Assembly: GCA_009746045.1 (NCBI GenBank)
Contig: RPFO01000252.1
Span: 53,660-117,659, forward strand
Origin: Mesostigma viride
Taxonomy: Eukaryota > Streptophyta > Mesostigmatophyceae > Mesostigmatales > Mesostigmataceae
Direction: 5' to 3'
Length of the DNA stretch: 64,000 nt
Position numbers and translations under genes: made by a program. Below are positions 24,468-51,767 of the stretch, one piece after another. The notes beneath the pieces are model-generated. The model worked only from the letters and a program-made list of their open reading frames with translations. It searched no databases and had not been told where the DNA came from. The stretch's first letter is position 1; each line of letters opens with the position of its first letter.

Positions 24468-27400
24468 AACGTTGGACACGTTGGACACGTACATCATATG
24501 AACCACATTACCGCCCCACGTACCCATGTCGCGCGCAACCGGAACAACACGACATGGGCCATCAAGAGCACACGGCCCAGCTCCCACATACCCACGCCGC
24601 ACGCGGCCTCAAACTCCGCCACGTTGACGGTCGCGTCGCTGCCCACTTTGGCCATGTGGGACAGAGCCGCCTCCAGCTGCTGCACGCTGCGGATCTGTGT
24701 GTGTGGGGGGGGGGGGGGGGAGTGCAGTGGTTGCGGCAGCCAGGTGATGGGGACAAAGAAGTCAGGAACACACACAACACAGCGGGAGCAAAGTCGGCAG
24801 GAATCACATGGGACACCCACGACATGGGGCCAGGTCATGTTGCGGATCTGTGTGTGGGGAGGGGGGGGGCGGAGAAGGGAAGGGTGGTGGCAGGGGGGAA
24901 GGGGGACACAACCAGCCCATGACACAGCCAACGGTGTGGGCCAGGTCATGGCATGCTGCGGGTGGGCTGGGCAGGAATGCGGGGGGGGGGGGGCTGGTGG
25001 GTAAGGAGTCATGAACACATGACATGGGCCATTAGACGCTGCGGAACTGGTCAAGGGAGGGGAGTGGTGGCGTCAGCGCGTGTTCGGGGTCTGGTGAGGG
25101 ATGGGAGGGAAAATGCCAAGAAGACCTCAGAGAAGACAACAAGAGGGTATGGCCGAAAAACGCCCTGACACAGGTGGACCGTGTCGAGGAGTTCCCAGTC
25201 ACCAGCATTGCGGAGGAAAATCCACATCTAGGAGAACGCCACAAGTACCTGCATCGAGTTGAAACACTACGCACTGTACAATCTCCGCGTCTAGGAGACG
25301 GAGACTCGGAAGTGAACAGCACAGCGCGGCGCGCAGGCGCGCACACACACACACGCACACGCACATGCGCGCATACCATGTGTCAGCACGCACCTTCTGC
25401 GCCGACACGTACTCGCAGACCAGCTTGCGGTGCTGCAGCGCATTGGCAGGGTACTTGGCCACGATCTGATGGGCAAGCGGGGCAGGCAAGCAGTGTGCGT
25501 GGATGTGGGGCATGGGGGGGGGGGGGGGGGGGGGGGCAATATCGGCACCACTCACCCACAGCACACACTCACATCCAGCAAGGGCACATCCAGCAAGGGC
25601 ACATCCAGCAAGGGCACATCCAGCAAGGGCACATCCAGCAAGGGCACATCCAGCAAGGGCACATCCCGCAAGGGCACATTCAGCAAGGGCACATCCAGCA
25701 AGGGCACATCCAGCAAGGGCACATCCAGCAAGGGCACATCCAGCAAGGGCACATCCAGCAAGGGCACATCCAGCAAGGGCACATCCAGCAAGGGCACATC
25801 CAGCAAGGGCACATCCAGCAAGGGCACATCCAGCAAGGGCACATCCAGCAAGGGCACATCCCGCAAGGGCACATTCAGCAAGGGCACATCCAGCAAGGGC
25901 ACATCCCGCAAGGGCACATCCAGCAAGGGCACATCCCGCAAGGGCACATCCAGCAAGGGCACATCCCGCAAGGGCACATCCAGCAAGGGCACATCCAGCA
26001 AGGGCACATCCAGCAAGGGCACATCCCGCAAGGGCACATCCAGCAAGGGCACATCCAGCAAGGGCACATCCAGCAAGGGCACATCCAGCAAGGGCACATC
26101 CAGCAAGGGCACATCCAGCAAGGGCACATCCAGCAAGGGCACATCCCGCAAGGGCACATCCAGCAAGGGCACATCCAGCAAGGGCACATCCAGCAAGGGC
26201 ACATCCAGCAAGGGCACATCCAGCAAGGGCACATCCAGCAAGGGCACATCCAGCAAGGGCACATCCAGCAAGGGCACATCCAGCAAGGGCACATCCCGCA
26301 AGGGCACATTCAGCAAGGGCACATCCAGCAAGGGCACATCCCGCAAGGGCACATCCAGCAAGGGCACATCCCGCAAGGGCACATCCAGCAAGGGCACATC
26401 CCGCAAGGGCACATCCAGCAAGGGCACATCCAGCAAGGGCACATCCAGCAAGGGCACATCCCGCAAGGGCACATCCAGCAAGGGCACATCCAGCAAGGGC
26501 ACATCCAGCAAGGGCACATCCAGCAAGGGCACATCCAGCAAGGGCACATCCAGCAAGGGCACATCCAGCAAGGGCACATCCCGCAAGGGCACATTCAGCA
26601 AGGGCACATCCAGCAAGGGCACATCCCGCAAGGGCACATCCAGCAAGGGCACATCCAGCAAGGGCACATCCAGCAAGGGCACATCCCGCAAGGGCACATC
26701 CAGCAAGGGCACATCCAGCAAGGGCACATCCAGCAAGGGCACATCCCGCAAGGGCACATCCAGCAAGGGCACATCCAGCAAGGGCACATCCAGCAAGGGC
26801 ACATCCAGCAAGGGCACATCCAGCAAGGGCACATCCAGCAAGGGCACATCCAGCAAGGGCACATCCAGCAAGGGCACATCCAGCAAGGGCACATCCCGCA
26901 AGGGCACATCCAGCAAGGGCACATCCAGCAAGGGCACATCCCGCAAGGGCACATCCAGCAAGGGCACATCCCGCAAGGGCACATCCAGCAAGGGCACATC
27001 CCGCAAGGGCACATCCAGCAAGGGCACATCCCGCAAGGGCACATCCAGCAAGGGCACATCCCGCAAGGGCACATCCAGCAAGGGCACATCCAGCAAGGGC
27101 ACATCCCGCAAGGGCACATCCAGCAAGGGCACATCCAGCAAGGGCACATCCAGCAAGGGCACATCCAGCAAGGATCAGAAAGGGCAAGGATCAGCGAGCA
27201 ACAGCCAGCCAGCCGTAAGAATCGGCGCCTACAACCCAGCCTCCTTCCAGCGAACGTGATGATCTGGTAGACGGAACAGGCAAGCATGTGATGCATCAGC
27301 AAGTGCGGGGGTGATGATATTAACAAGGCTATGGGCCTGTCGCCAACATGGCATAGGAATAAACATGTAAGTGCCCATGTAATCCTTCTTCTTGATGTGC

Positions 27401-29269
27401 ATACCCACGTGCATGCAAACTATCGTGTGGCGGGCAGTACAACGAACGAATACTTGTTGTGGGGCAGTAAGACAAGTGAATGGTTGCTGTGGGCGGCAAC
27501 ATAAAAGGACAGTGTTTTGTGCACATCAAAACAAATGAAAGGTTGTTGTGGGCAGCGAAACTAACGAATGGTTGTTGGGGGCAGCAATATAATTGTACAG
27601 AACGATCTCACTAGGTTTTTGTGAGCTGCCCCCCTGCTGGCGCGTACCTGCGTGAGCAGGTTCCCTGTGGCCTTGTCGCATCCGCCCTCCAGCCCCGCCT
27701 GCGTGGGCATGCAGATGGGGGAAAGAGGCACAGGGAGACAGAGGAGCCGCAATGACAGAGCAAGGCAGAGTGACCGGGCAGGGCAGGGTGACCGCGAATG
27801 ATGAGGCTAAAAACCAGGCGATAGGTTCAGCAGTGAGCAAAAGGTTCAGCAGCCAGCCAAGGGTGGCTGACGGAGCCATCAAGGTGATTACTTGCCATAC
27901 ATTTAATTGGGCATGATACATACGCACGGCACATTAGAGGGACAAATGCTTCCATTTAGAGCGCACAGCTGCCTCTTGTTCATTTTATTCTAGTATGCGC
28001 TCATGAAGGCTCGAGAAAGGAAAAAAAAAAAAAAAAAAAAGAACAAACTTTTTCAAAGGCCAAGAAGTGACGAAAGATTTTCTTTGTAAGTCCATGGATA
28101 TTGGCTTAATTTGATATTACCTAGTGTAGCATCTATTTTTCTCTAATAAAATTCCAGATATATGGATGGGCAACAGTTTGCTTGATAGAAGACCAGCTAT
28201 ATAAATGGGCAAGCAATGTTGCGGGCGTGGGAGGAGGTCTCTTTCCATCATGGGCACTAATGGCATGCACATGAATCCAGCTCATGGTGTGCAAATATTT
28301 GTATGCTAGCGATTGTTCGTGCGAGAGAAAGGCCCACAAGACAGCAATGTAGCTGCTCTTATTGGAAAACGCGATTTCTATTCCGAGAGATAGTTTCTCA
28401 TATCAAGCAATACAACTGCAATGATTTCCCAAATGGACTTCCCACCAGCACACACAAATTTGGATGCCCTGCATCCTCTTGGTCAAAAACATGCAGGATG
28501 TCACTGCCCCTAGATGATTGAGTACAACCCCCTCAGCGTGCCCATACCAGCTAGATTTAATCTAATGCTAGCTAGCTTTTAGTTCCATTCAATTTAATTT
28601 AATGCTAGCTAAAAGATCAACGCTCCACCAAAAGCAGGACTGTGGAGACGTGGCAGGGGGTGCATACCATGGAAGAAGGGACCAGCGACAACTATCGGCA
28701 TGCCCATACCATTATATGTAGCGTGACATAAAGGACATATGAGAGGATTGAAGTAAGCGTCACAGATATGCATGCTTGGGCGCCAATTAAAATGTCTAAT
28801 TGCGGCAAACACAGCTCGTCAAGACCGCCGTAGGTAAGGGGGTCAGGCCATACGAATAGCAATAGATAGGGATAAAATCACCGGGCACAGCCGCAATGCC
28901 AGAGCAAGAAGAGCACAAGCCCTTGAAATTTCAAGAATGAGCAGCATAGTAAGCTGGCACAAAATGTAGCATGCACGTGACGAAGGCAGTACATGGCTAG
29001 TCATGGATGCCACGAGGGTTACGTAGATAATCCTGGAACATATATTTCGATGCGGTATCCTGCGCGAAAATTGCTGAGATGGCTCGCAACAATGACCCAT
29101 TTAGCATCCCCATGCGTCCCTTGCACATTACCTCTTTGATGATTTCCAAAAAGGTGGCTGTGATCTTCTGATTTGAAGCCATGCTCTTGGCTGTCTTTTC
29201 CTCTACGCCAACCGCCATGAACTGTGCCACGGCTGCCTCCTCGCGGGCTTCTCGGGTAGCGCTCGCCAT
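8705..29269 (-). CDS. GlnRS: Glutaminyl-tRNA synthetase, 22 exons, complete
   Basis: Class I cytosolic-type synthetase that charges tRNA-Gln with glutamine. Exons in transcription order: 29269-29132, 27698-27648, 25465-25394, 24694-24592, 24029-23934, 23108-23047, 21718-21623, 21319-21188, 20425-20217, 19164-19074, 18622-18536, 17771-17574, 16883-16785, 15902-15771, 15121-14985, 13723-13627, 12656-12567, 12192-12092, 11275-11170, 10141-10055, 9547-9418, 8820-8705. All junctions are GT-AG and in phase, giving 2,430 nt (809 residues), the usual eukaryotic length. Residues 1 to about 206 are the eukaryote-specific N-terminal domain ([49 protein letters not shown]). An acidic Ala-rich linker follows (about 207-250), then the catalytic domain with [15 protein letters not shown] (HIGH, about 296-299), [22 protein letters not shown] and the KMSKS-type VLSKRK (about 517-522). 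The C-terminal anticodon-binding barrel ends in FERLGYFCVD. I chose the ATG at 29269 because [10 protein letters not shown] opens the N-terminal domain. An in-frame ATG six codons upstream (29287) is possible. Only 12% of the span is coding. Confidence 0.97.
8930..9290. repeat. Minisatellite (CCATCCCCAACC)n in last GlnRS intron
   Basis: About 30 imperfect copies of a 10-12 bp unit, CCCATCCCCAAC and variants, fill most of the final intron (8821-9417). Long ORFs on both strands here result from the repeat alone. Confidence 0.9.
9895..10056. repeat. Reiterated donor-site unit after GlnRS exon 20
   Basis: Read on the minus strand, the exon 20 donor (GTGGGTGGCCACAGTGG, starting at 10054) is followed by related units at about 10008 and 9932: GTGGGTGGTCACTGTGACAC and GTGGGTGATCACGGTGACAC. 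Each is followed by AGTGAAGC(T/G)AAACACC. The intron's 5' part is therefore a short tandem array carrying decoy 5' splice sites. Confidence 0.75.
10550..11190. repeat. 80-bp tandem repeat carrying exon 19's 3' end and donor
   Basis: An 80-bp unit recurs with GCTGCTCTTGCAACCTAAAA at 10940, 11020 and 11100. The matching exon copy is at 11180. On the minus strand each unit reproduces the last ~20 bases of exon 19 (GCAAGAGCAGCAAGCCAAAG) plus its GTGGGGCC donor. More diverged copies can be followed leftwards to about 10560, so the array has aged from one end. Confidence 0.85.
11860..12085. repeat. (ATC/ATCACC)n minisatellite in GlnRS intron 18
   Basis: Repeated CACCATCATCATCACCATGATCG-type units abut the exon 18 donor at 12091 on the minus strand. 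Copies alternate CATGATCGCC and CATCATCGCC. Confidence 0.9.
12747..12778. repeat. Poly-G run of 32
   Basis: Uninterrupted G homopolymer (C on the gene's coding strand) inside GlnRS intron 16 (12657-13626), close upstream of exon 17. Confidence 0.9.
12969..13555. repeat. G-rich minisatellite (GGGGAGGGC)n
   Basis: About 590 bp built almost wholly of GGGGAGGGC and GGGAGGGA variants, with no C-run interruptions. It lies in GlnRS intron 16 and ends about 70 bp from exon 16. Every unit offers G-runs able to join a G-quadruplex on the plus strand, which is the template strand of the synthetase gene. Confidence 0.9.
14097..14235. repeat. (CA)n with interspersed CTATACTATAGTGACC units
   Basis: Dinucleotide CA tracts are punctuated by three copies of AAACTATACTATAGTGACCA (starting at about 14113, 14146 and 14178), giving a compound repeat of about 33 bp in GlnRS intron 15. 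Confidence 0.85.
16672..16740. repeat. (ATT)n microsatellite
   Basis: Trinucleotide TAT/ATT repeats with CATCAT interruptions. They lie in GlnRS intron 13 (16784 downwards), about 45 bp downstream of the exon 13 donor. Confidence 0.85.
17400..17575. repeat. Seven reiterated GTGGGTGGCG donor sites after GlnRS exon 12
   Basis: On the minus strand the true junction AAG|GTGGGTGGCG (exon end 17574) is repeated at about 17545, 17514, 17493 and 17470 with the preceding AAG. It recurs as ATG|GTGG(G/C)TGGCG at about 17442 and 17415. Spacing is 20-30 bp. All copies could act as 5' splice sites by sequence. Confidence 0.85.
18536..18960. repeat. Reiterated acceptor and start of GlnRS exon 11
   Basis: The true acceptor-exon start (CGCAG|ATCACCTACTCGAGCGACTA, exon upper end 18622) recurs in diverged form as CGCAG|ATTGCCTACTTGAGCGACTA near 18722. 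A weaker copy, AGCAG|ATTACTTACTGGAG, lies near 18950. The copies carry exon bases, not just the splice signal. Confidence 0.8.
21796..22545. mobile_element. MITE-like element with CGTTAAGTTGCGA inverted repeats
   Basis: Both ends carry motifs related to CATTACCGCGTTAAGTTGCG in inverted orientation. The left end has ATTACCGCGTTCCGTTGCGAT and two AACTTAACGCGATAATGC-type copies. The right end holds GTCATTACCGCGTTAAGTTG and its complement CGCAACTTAATGCGGTAACG within a hairpin. It lies in GlnRS intron 6 and has no ORF of note. The exact termini and any target duplication are not resolved. Confidence 0.45.
23100..23335. repeat. Reiterated acceptor of GlnRS exon 6
   Basis: The acceptor region GTCATCCAG|TCGGCAAG (exon upper end 23108) is echoed upstream in transcript sense: GTGGTCCAG|TCGGCACG near 23180, GTCGTCAAG|TCGGCACG near 23247 and TGTCCAATCGGCCAGC near 23315. 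Each is followed by conserved AACAAGC(A/G)TGGTGG-type spacer. The period is about 67 bp. Confidence 0.8.
24355..24463. repeat. C-run plus (CA)n microsatellite
   Basis: A C homopolymer (about 24350-24365) is followed by roughly 95 bp of CA repeats with CG interruptions, in GlnRS intron 4. Confidence 0.9.
24690..25050. repeat. Reiterated acceptor of GlnRS exon 4
   Basis: The junction CACACACAG|ATCCGCAGCGT (exon upper end 24694) recurs as CACACACAG|ATCCGCAACAT near 24846 and as GACCAG|TTCCGCAGCGT near 25045. The spacer sequence GACATGGGGCCAGGTCATG also recurs. The intron 3 end is thus an imperfect tandem array of 150-190 bp units. Confidence 0.75.
25570..27172. repeat. 15-bp minisatellite, about 107 copies, with higher-order structure
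   Basis: Unit AGGGCACATCCAGCA with two main variants (CCCGCA and TTCAGCA at the variable position), filling most of GlnRS intron 2 (25466-27647). The variant order shows a higher-order period: the block starting CCCGCAAGGGCACATTCAGC at about 25861 recurs at about 26296 (435 bp, 29 units) and partly again at 26581. Because 15 is a multiple of 3 and the unit lacks stops, all frames stay open; none is a gene. Confidence 0.95.
27699..29131. other. GlnRS intron 1
   Basis: This is the first intron. It holds a poly-A run at 28021-28040, TGGTTG(C/T)TGTGGGCAGC-like repeats just 3' (27420-27590), and otherwise unique AT-richer sequence. No embedded gene was recognised. Confidence 0.5.
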
Positions 29270-29539
29270 GATCTCACTGGGCAACAATACAGCACGACCT
29301 TCGAGCTACCAAGCAACAGCGCAGTTTTCGCTTGTACCCGCTGTAGACCAGCTGAATGCGGTGGCAGCCGGGCACCGTGGTCAAGGTGAGTGTTCCGCCC
29401 GCAGCCTGCCGGGAAACGTGATGTGAGCCTCCTGATATTAAGTCGCACGCACGTACCCTACGTAGTCGCTATGGCACCCTACGCTACGCACGCCTTTTCC
29501 CGGTCACAGACGCGCGGGAGAAGCCCGCGATGAGTTGTC

Positions 29540-29880
29540 AACTCGGGCCTTCTGCTGCTGTTGTGTTGTTGTTGTTGTTGCCCACGCCGCACATGGGCAG
29601 CAGGCCAGCAGGCAGCAGCTGAGCAGAGGGGCCTAATAAATATTAGTAAATATTAGTTGTTCCTGGTTCCGTCTAGGGGAAACTAAATAGAATCTCTGCT
29701 GCCCAATGGCCAATGGCCAATGCCCATGTTAAGTTGAGTTGAGTTTATTCCCGCGCTGTTATATGGAAATAAACTTGTCTCTTTGATAAACTAACACCCA
29801 TTTCACCGGAAAAAGTTCATTCCCGCGCCGGTGGTCCAATGTCCAATGCCCATGTGGGGCGTGGGCAACAAGTCAACAAC
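29540..29880. repeat. Inverted GTT-tract flanks
   Basis: GTTGTTGTTGCCCACGCCGC followed by ACATGGGC (29568-29597) is the reverse complement of GCCCATGTGGGGCGTGGGCA (29847-29866), which runs into CAACAACAACAACAA (29874-29888). The two arms enclose about 250 bp. The same flank also borders the giant TTG tract. Confidence 0.65.
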
Positions 29881-29887
29881 AACAACA

Positions 29888-31709
<1,822 letters not shown>

Positions 31710-32157
31710 CCCACGCGAAGAACATGGGCAGCAGAGATTTGGAAAGGCCGAGAAAGGCGGAGGGCGCGGGGTCAGTATGCATGTCCGACCCCGCGCCCCT
31801 ACGTTTACAAGCAAGTACTCAAGTGAGTAAGGGAATGATGCAGCTCTAACATGCAACTATAAGTAAGTTAGTGAACATGCAGCTAAAGGCAATGAATCAT
31901 GGGCACCACGGAGTACCCGATGAGGTACTTAAATTCTAGGCGGATACTTCACCCACGATTGTTGGCAAGTGGCGCGACTCAGCACTCGCCTAGGTAGTCT
32001 GGCTCGTCGCAGATAGCAACCTACTCCACGTCTCCACGTCATCCGGACTCACTATCAGTATCCAAGACGGTCGACCGACGACTGTACGCCGGCTTGGCCA
32101 TGATCATGATGACGCGAGGTAGGTTGCATCATGCTCACTGTGAGTAACCCGGCCCCC
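31710..32157. other. Unique intergenic sequence
   Basis: The first about 50 bp (ACATGGGCAGCAGAGATTTG) is the conserved 3' flank of the GTT-tract family, also found at 33277-33300 and 34105-34125. The rest shows no gene. Confidence 0.4.
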
Positions 32158-32795
32158 GATTAATTAATTAATTAATTAATTAAACTCGTGCTCCCGTTGG
32201 GGAGTCACGGAGCACCGAAGTGCTTTTAATCCCTTTGTGTGCACTACAGGAGAAAGGGCAGAGACCCCCGGTCTCCTTCATGCCAAAGGCATGCCACAGC
32301 CGCAATCGGGCGCGTTAGCTAAACGGACACGCTAACGATCCGGCAAACTGTGGGTGCAATAAGACCCATGTAAGCGTAGCATAACAAGTATAGCGTGGGC
32401 AAGTCATAATCTGAACATAGCCAGGGCGTAGCATGGCTGTACTAGGACTAGGCTAAGGCTATGGCTGGTTGTGTACCGTGCGTTAGCGGCACGTGACTAG
32501 GTTGGCACAGCTAGGCAAACATTCTAGGCATGGCTGCCTTAGCGGCAGTGACTCCAATGGTTACAAGCTAGGGCTATTGCTATTCTAGCCCGCTGGGGGC
32601 GTCCACATCTTGTGGTTGATCATCAGGTCCCCGCCCCTCCAGTACACCTTGGGCTTCTGGGGGTCCTGCTTATGGCGGAGGTATTCCGGCCACAGGTCGC
32701 GTCGCCGGCTGCTGTTGCTGAGCGGGGGTTAGGTCGTCATCCAGCGTCCAGGTGAGGTCGTGCAACCGCTTGCGACCGGAGAGAGGAACCGCTGC
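32158..32795 (-). mobile_element. LINE fragment 3: (AATT)n tail, 3' UTR, ORF1 C-terminus
   Basis: Near-identical to 4243-4870: AATT tail (32159-32183), 3' UTR, then the ORF1 C-terminus, truncated near 32795 with small insertions (for example CCGG additions near 32705 and 32780). The three minus-strand copies differ by few changes, suggesting recent activity of the family. Confidence 0.65.
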
Positions 32796-32989
32796 GGCCC
32801 CCGATAGTCCAGTAGGTCCAATGATACCGGCCAAGGCAAGCTCGAGCTACCATGGTCCGGATTCTCCCGATTTCCACTGGCCTCAGTGCGCTGGTTGTCT
32901 CATCCTTGATACCCAAGCCTGAAGGCTGATCACCTGCAACCCGCCGGCGCCCCTACCCCTCAACTGAACCTGTCGGTACCGCCGGCCAG

Positions 32990-32996
32990 CGCGGGG

Positions 32997-33030
<34 letters not shown>

Positions 33031-33200
33031 ATTTCCCCTGCTAGTACTGACTACATAAGGGGGGAGGGGGGGGGGGCTCAACCCGCGCCTACCCCTCAAC
33101 CTGTACCAAGGGGGGGGGGGGGGGGGGGGGTTGACCCTCACCCCCCCCCCCCCCCTCGGCTCAGCAGGGGTGGGGGGTTGGGGGGGGTCTGCCCCCACCC
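32990..33200. repeat. Poly-G and poly-C tracts
   Basis: A G-run of about 30 at 32998-33027, a second at about 33109-33130, and C-runs at 33140-33155, with GGGGTTGG spacers. It is low-complexity and probably slippage-prone. Confidence 0.85.
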
Positions 33201-33239
33201 CCACCGGCCCCACCACCCCCAAGTGCTTACTCGCGCCGG

Positions 33240-34140
33240 CGGGGTTGTTGTTGTTGTTGTTGTTGTTGCCGCGGCATGGGCAGCACAGATTTGGAAACGG
33301 CCGAGGGCCAGGACGCGCCGGCGGGCCGGATCATGGCCGGACTAGACATGAGCCAGATAACAAGGAGACAACCAGCGCAGGCCAGAAATCGGGAGAATCG
33401 GGACCATGGTAGCTCGAGCCTGCCGTTATCTTGTCCGCGTGTTCGAGTCGTTCAGGATGATGAAGATGAATGGTGATGGAAATGTGTATATCATCCGTGT
33501 GCCGGCATTGAAATTATGGCTGGCTTACGTGTAGAGCGACTAGATGACCTAGACGGTGGGACCGGAAACAGCATGCTTGATCAGGGCGTGTGTTAATTCG
33601 AGCCTAACCGGGCCGGGAGTGTCTAGTGGTGATAACACCAAATCCGCCGAGATTCTTTCGTATATATTGTAATATCGTTGGTTGATACTCTGAATCCCCC
33701 AATTTAGTTACCTCGCTCCGATTGGTCAATTTAAACACGATGACATCAACAACACCCAGGTTCAAGTTCAGGTACAGATTCAGGTTTAGACTGATCTTGA
33801 ACTCTACAGTAGCCACGCCTGCTGGAATGTACAGTGACGAGAATTAGCACTAGAGCCCTTCTGAACCCTCGACTTCGACCGCCGACCCGCCAGGGGTACC
33901 CCTGTCCAGACGGGGCACCGCGCGACAGAACCGGCCACGAACTCTGCCTTGATTTCAGTCCGAGCAGGGTCCGAGCCCGTTTTTGTAAGGTCAGAGCAAG
34001 GTCAGAGTGCCGACGTTTTTTTAAGGTCAGAGTGCCGACGTCGGTGGTTCAGAACTCAGAAGGGCTTGTTGTTTTTGTTGTTGTGGCCCACGCGGCCACG
34101 CCGCACATGGGCAGCAGAGATTTGAGAAGGCGGAGGGCCA
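33240..34140. repeat. Two more copies of the GTT-tract flank family
   Basis: Copy 1: eight GTT units at 33243-33268, then CATGGGCAGCACAGATTTGG. Copy 2: GTTTTTGTTGTTGTGGCCCA at 34069-34088, then ACATGGGCAGCAGAGATTTG. Both share GAGGGCCA-type sequence just beyond. A 27-bp direct repeat (AAGGTCAGAGTGCCGACGT) occurs at 34000-34041. No gene was recognised. Confidence 0.5.
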
Positions 34141-35099
34141 CGACACTGAACAGCACGCCATCATCAGAAGGGCTTACTGATTGTGCCGGTCGACAAAATG
34201 GCGGTTCGCGTTTGCCTGACACGACTACTGATACGATTCAACTAACTTTAACTGATGCAATAGTTCATGCCATAGGTAGTCTGGATACGTTGCCGCCAAA
34301 ATGGCGGCAACGGAAACATACGTACGGCATTCATGAACATAGAACAATGATCACGTGGAGATCACCACGCTGGCCTTTACGTACGGTCGCGGCATTCTGC
34401 CGAAGATGACTGGTGCGCGCTATAATAAAGCACCTTTCACTTTTCAGCAGCTAGTAAATAACGCATCGGTTTCCTTTCTATGCACACGCAGCTGGCTCTC
34501 CTTTCTTGTACTGTAATGATGTCTAGACTCTCTGTGCGGCGCGGGATCCAACTGACTGACTTGTCCCCCTTGATGAGAATTTGTTCCGACCGAAATCCTG
34601 CGCCATGATGGTGCCAGAAATCATGCCAATAATCACTGTCAGGAGATTTAATTTTCACACTGAACGAAAATTCCGCTGATTAGGTCCGCAGCCGCTTTGT
34701 TTGCGAGATGTTCCTCATGATCAGCACGAGACGCGGGCAATTGGCACTCATTTCGTGCGCAGCGAACAAGCCATGCCTGCATTACCGGCATTGACTACAC
34801 GAACCTATTGACTTCTTTCGGGGTTTTCAAGTCATTGGTCTTTAATTTTCGTCATTCCCGGCAGCATATTGCCCTGTGAGGCCGAGGGTGAGCCGGGCGA
34901 GAGGCAACGGTTTAATTAGAATGCTAGCTAAGGCACGTAGCCATAACGTAATATAACTTACTTACTTATGGCGAACTCAGGCCTGCACAGCTCTGGTCGT
35001 TCCCGGGCCCAAATGCGACTTTATGTCAACAAGCCCGAGCATATATGGTAATTTTGACAAGCTTCATCTTGCTCGATCGGCAACTCGCCCTCGGTCCGA
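34141..35099. other. Upstream region of the phosphodiesterase gene
   Basis: Intergenic, including presumed promoter and 5' UTR. No TATA box or other element could be assigned confidently. Two short GCCGCCAAAATGGCGGC-type inverted motifs occur near 34290-34308. Confidence 0.35.
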
Positions 35100-50070
<14,971 letters not shown>

Positions 50071-51182
50071 GGAGCAGGTGGAACGCATAGGGCGTAAGGA
50101 CGGTGCAGCATGGGCTGTGCATCGGAACGCCGTGCACGAGGGTTATGTGTGAGGGCTGTGCATCTGGGCTATGCATAGGCGCCATATGCATGAGAGCTAT
50201 CCTTGAGGACTATGCAAATTAGGGCTATTTGCATAATGGGTATGCATCTGGGCTATCCATGAGGGTTTGCTTATGTGGCCATGCCTCAGTGCCAGCAACA
50301 ATAAAGGATCATGGAATGTTGGAGGCCGCGAGTGGAACAGGGAGGCCCTGGCCCGATCGTTTACCGCAAGGACCAGTGGCAGCTATCAATGGTTGCAGCG
50401 GGTGTGCTCAGAAAACTCTCGCACAGATGCCAGGAGCGTGCTCCTCCACGCAATGGCGTGGATGGGTAGTACTTGTGGCAGTACTGGAGACGGCACTGAA
50501 TTTCCATGCGGCTGTCGATGCAGCTGTACTCGTAGTAGCAGTCACACCAGTGGTAGCAGGCCACTCAGGTCCTGGCGCAAAACCGTGAGGTTCCTGCTTA
50601 GAGTGGTGCAGTGTTTGATGTGCACAAGCACATTTATGTCGTGTGTACCACACCATATTTTTTATGTACTTTTCTGATTCTTTGGTATTGGGCTACAGTG
50701 TTTCTGCCCCCACCTTAGCAGAAACACTGTTGGGCTATATAGATTGCTCCATATGCGTCTCCTCCCGAGGACCTCATGGAGTTGTGATCAGCGAGGCCCA
50801 TACCTGACAATTTAGGGTACTTGTGTGTTGATTACCTGTATCTCAAAGTCTTCCCTGTTGGTGTATAGTAGTGGATGACAGATCGTGGTTGTTGTAACAG
50901 TATTTTCCGACGGCGTGTAAACTCGGACCTCCAAGTTTTTTTCCGTTTGGATGTAACAGTATAGTGTTAATGGCTGAATCCTTTGTACAGCCAAAGTGTA
51001 ATGATTCCTGGCCTGACTTGACTTTTGGGGACCTACGTACGGAGTACCCTTTCAAAGGTCCTTTCTGTTGGGCCCTGGAGGACATGTACCTCCGTGGGAC
51101 AGTGCCTCGGAATCTATGTGCAATCTGACTGATGTCACTAAGTAGTATCTTCGTTAAGTAAGGAGAGTGAAGTACGAGTAAG
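50071..51182. other. PDE 3' flank
   Basis: The first 200 bp contain degenerate GGGCTATGCAT(C/G) repeats (50145-50270). A perfect 13-bp-stem hairpin lies at 50697-50731 (ACAGTGTTTCTGC, then GCAGAAACACTGT). No further gene was recognised. Confidence 0.4.
50300..50305 (+). promoter_or_regulatory. Possible polyadenylation signal of PDE gene
   Basis: AATAAA 230 bp downstream of the PDE stop codon. It is only a motif match. Confidence 0.3.
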
Positions 51183-51767
51183 TGTTACGTCCCAGCCCTT
51201 TTGGTCGGACGTAACAATGGAATAAATTACTAAGGCTGTTTGGTCTATTGTATTTGGGTTTTATGGACCTTGGCCATTGTGTGAATTGGACTAGTTATTT
51301 TGGTCCTAGGTTGTCCTTTTAGGGGCCGGTGCCGTGGCGCCGCGCCAAGTTCTGAGTCCGTCCGTAGATCTAAGCGTGGATCCTATAGTTGAGGGTCGAT
51401 GTCGGCCCGGATCCTACGTGGAATGAGTGACTTGGATTGTTCTAGGGAAATTGGCGTGTATCTGCGCCGCAATCAACCTAGGTTAAATTGGTCCGAGGAC
51501 GAGAGTCTCGTCCTCTTGGTTTAATGAATGATAAGTGCGAATACGCCTACACATTGAGCCCGGGGCAATTATCCATTTGTAATTGGTATTGCTAGCCATT
51601 ATAAGTGTGTACAATTAGCTTGGCATTAAGCCGTGATGCCAGATATCTCACGACTCTCGTCGTGAAGCGCAACTTACATTAGGCCATCTTGGATTATTCC
51701 TAATTCCGGCAAGGAGGGTCTTTCGCTACGTAGCCCAGGCTAGGAGTGTCTGGGCTGGGACGTAACA
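51183..51767 (+). mobile_element. 5' LTR of a truncated retrotransposon
   Basis: Begins TGTTACGTCCCAGCCC and ends GGGCTGGGACGTAACA, a perfect 16-bp terminal inverted repeat with canonical TG...CA ends. It is followed after one base by TGGTTATCGGAGG (51769-51781), which resembles a primer-binding site of the initiator-Met type. No second LTR occurs in the window. Confidence 0.75.

Noticed and set aside
25174-27270. Very long ORFs of HIQQG, GTSSK, AHPAR, AGCAL, CWMCP repeats
   Set aside because: Products of a 15-bp stop-free intronic minisatellite; open in all frames and lying between proven GlnRS exons 2 and 3.
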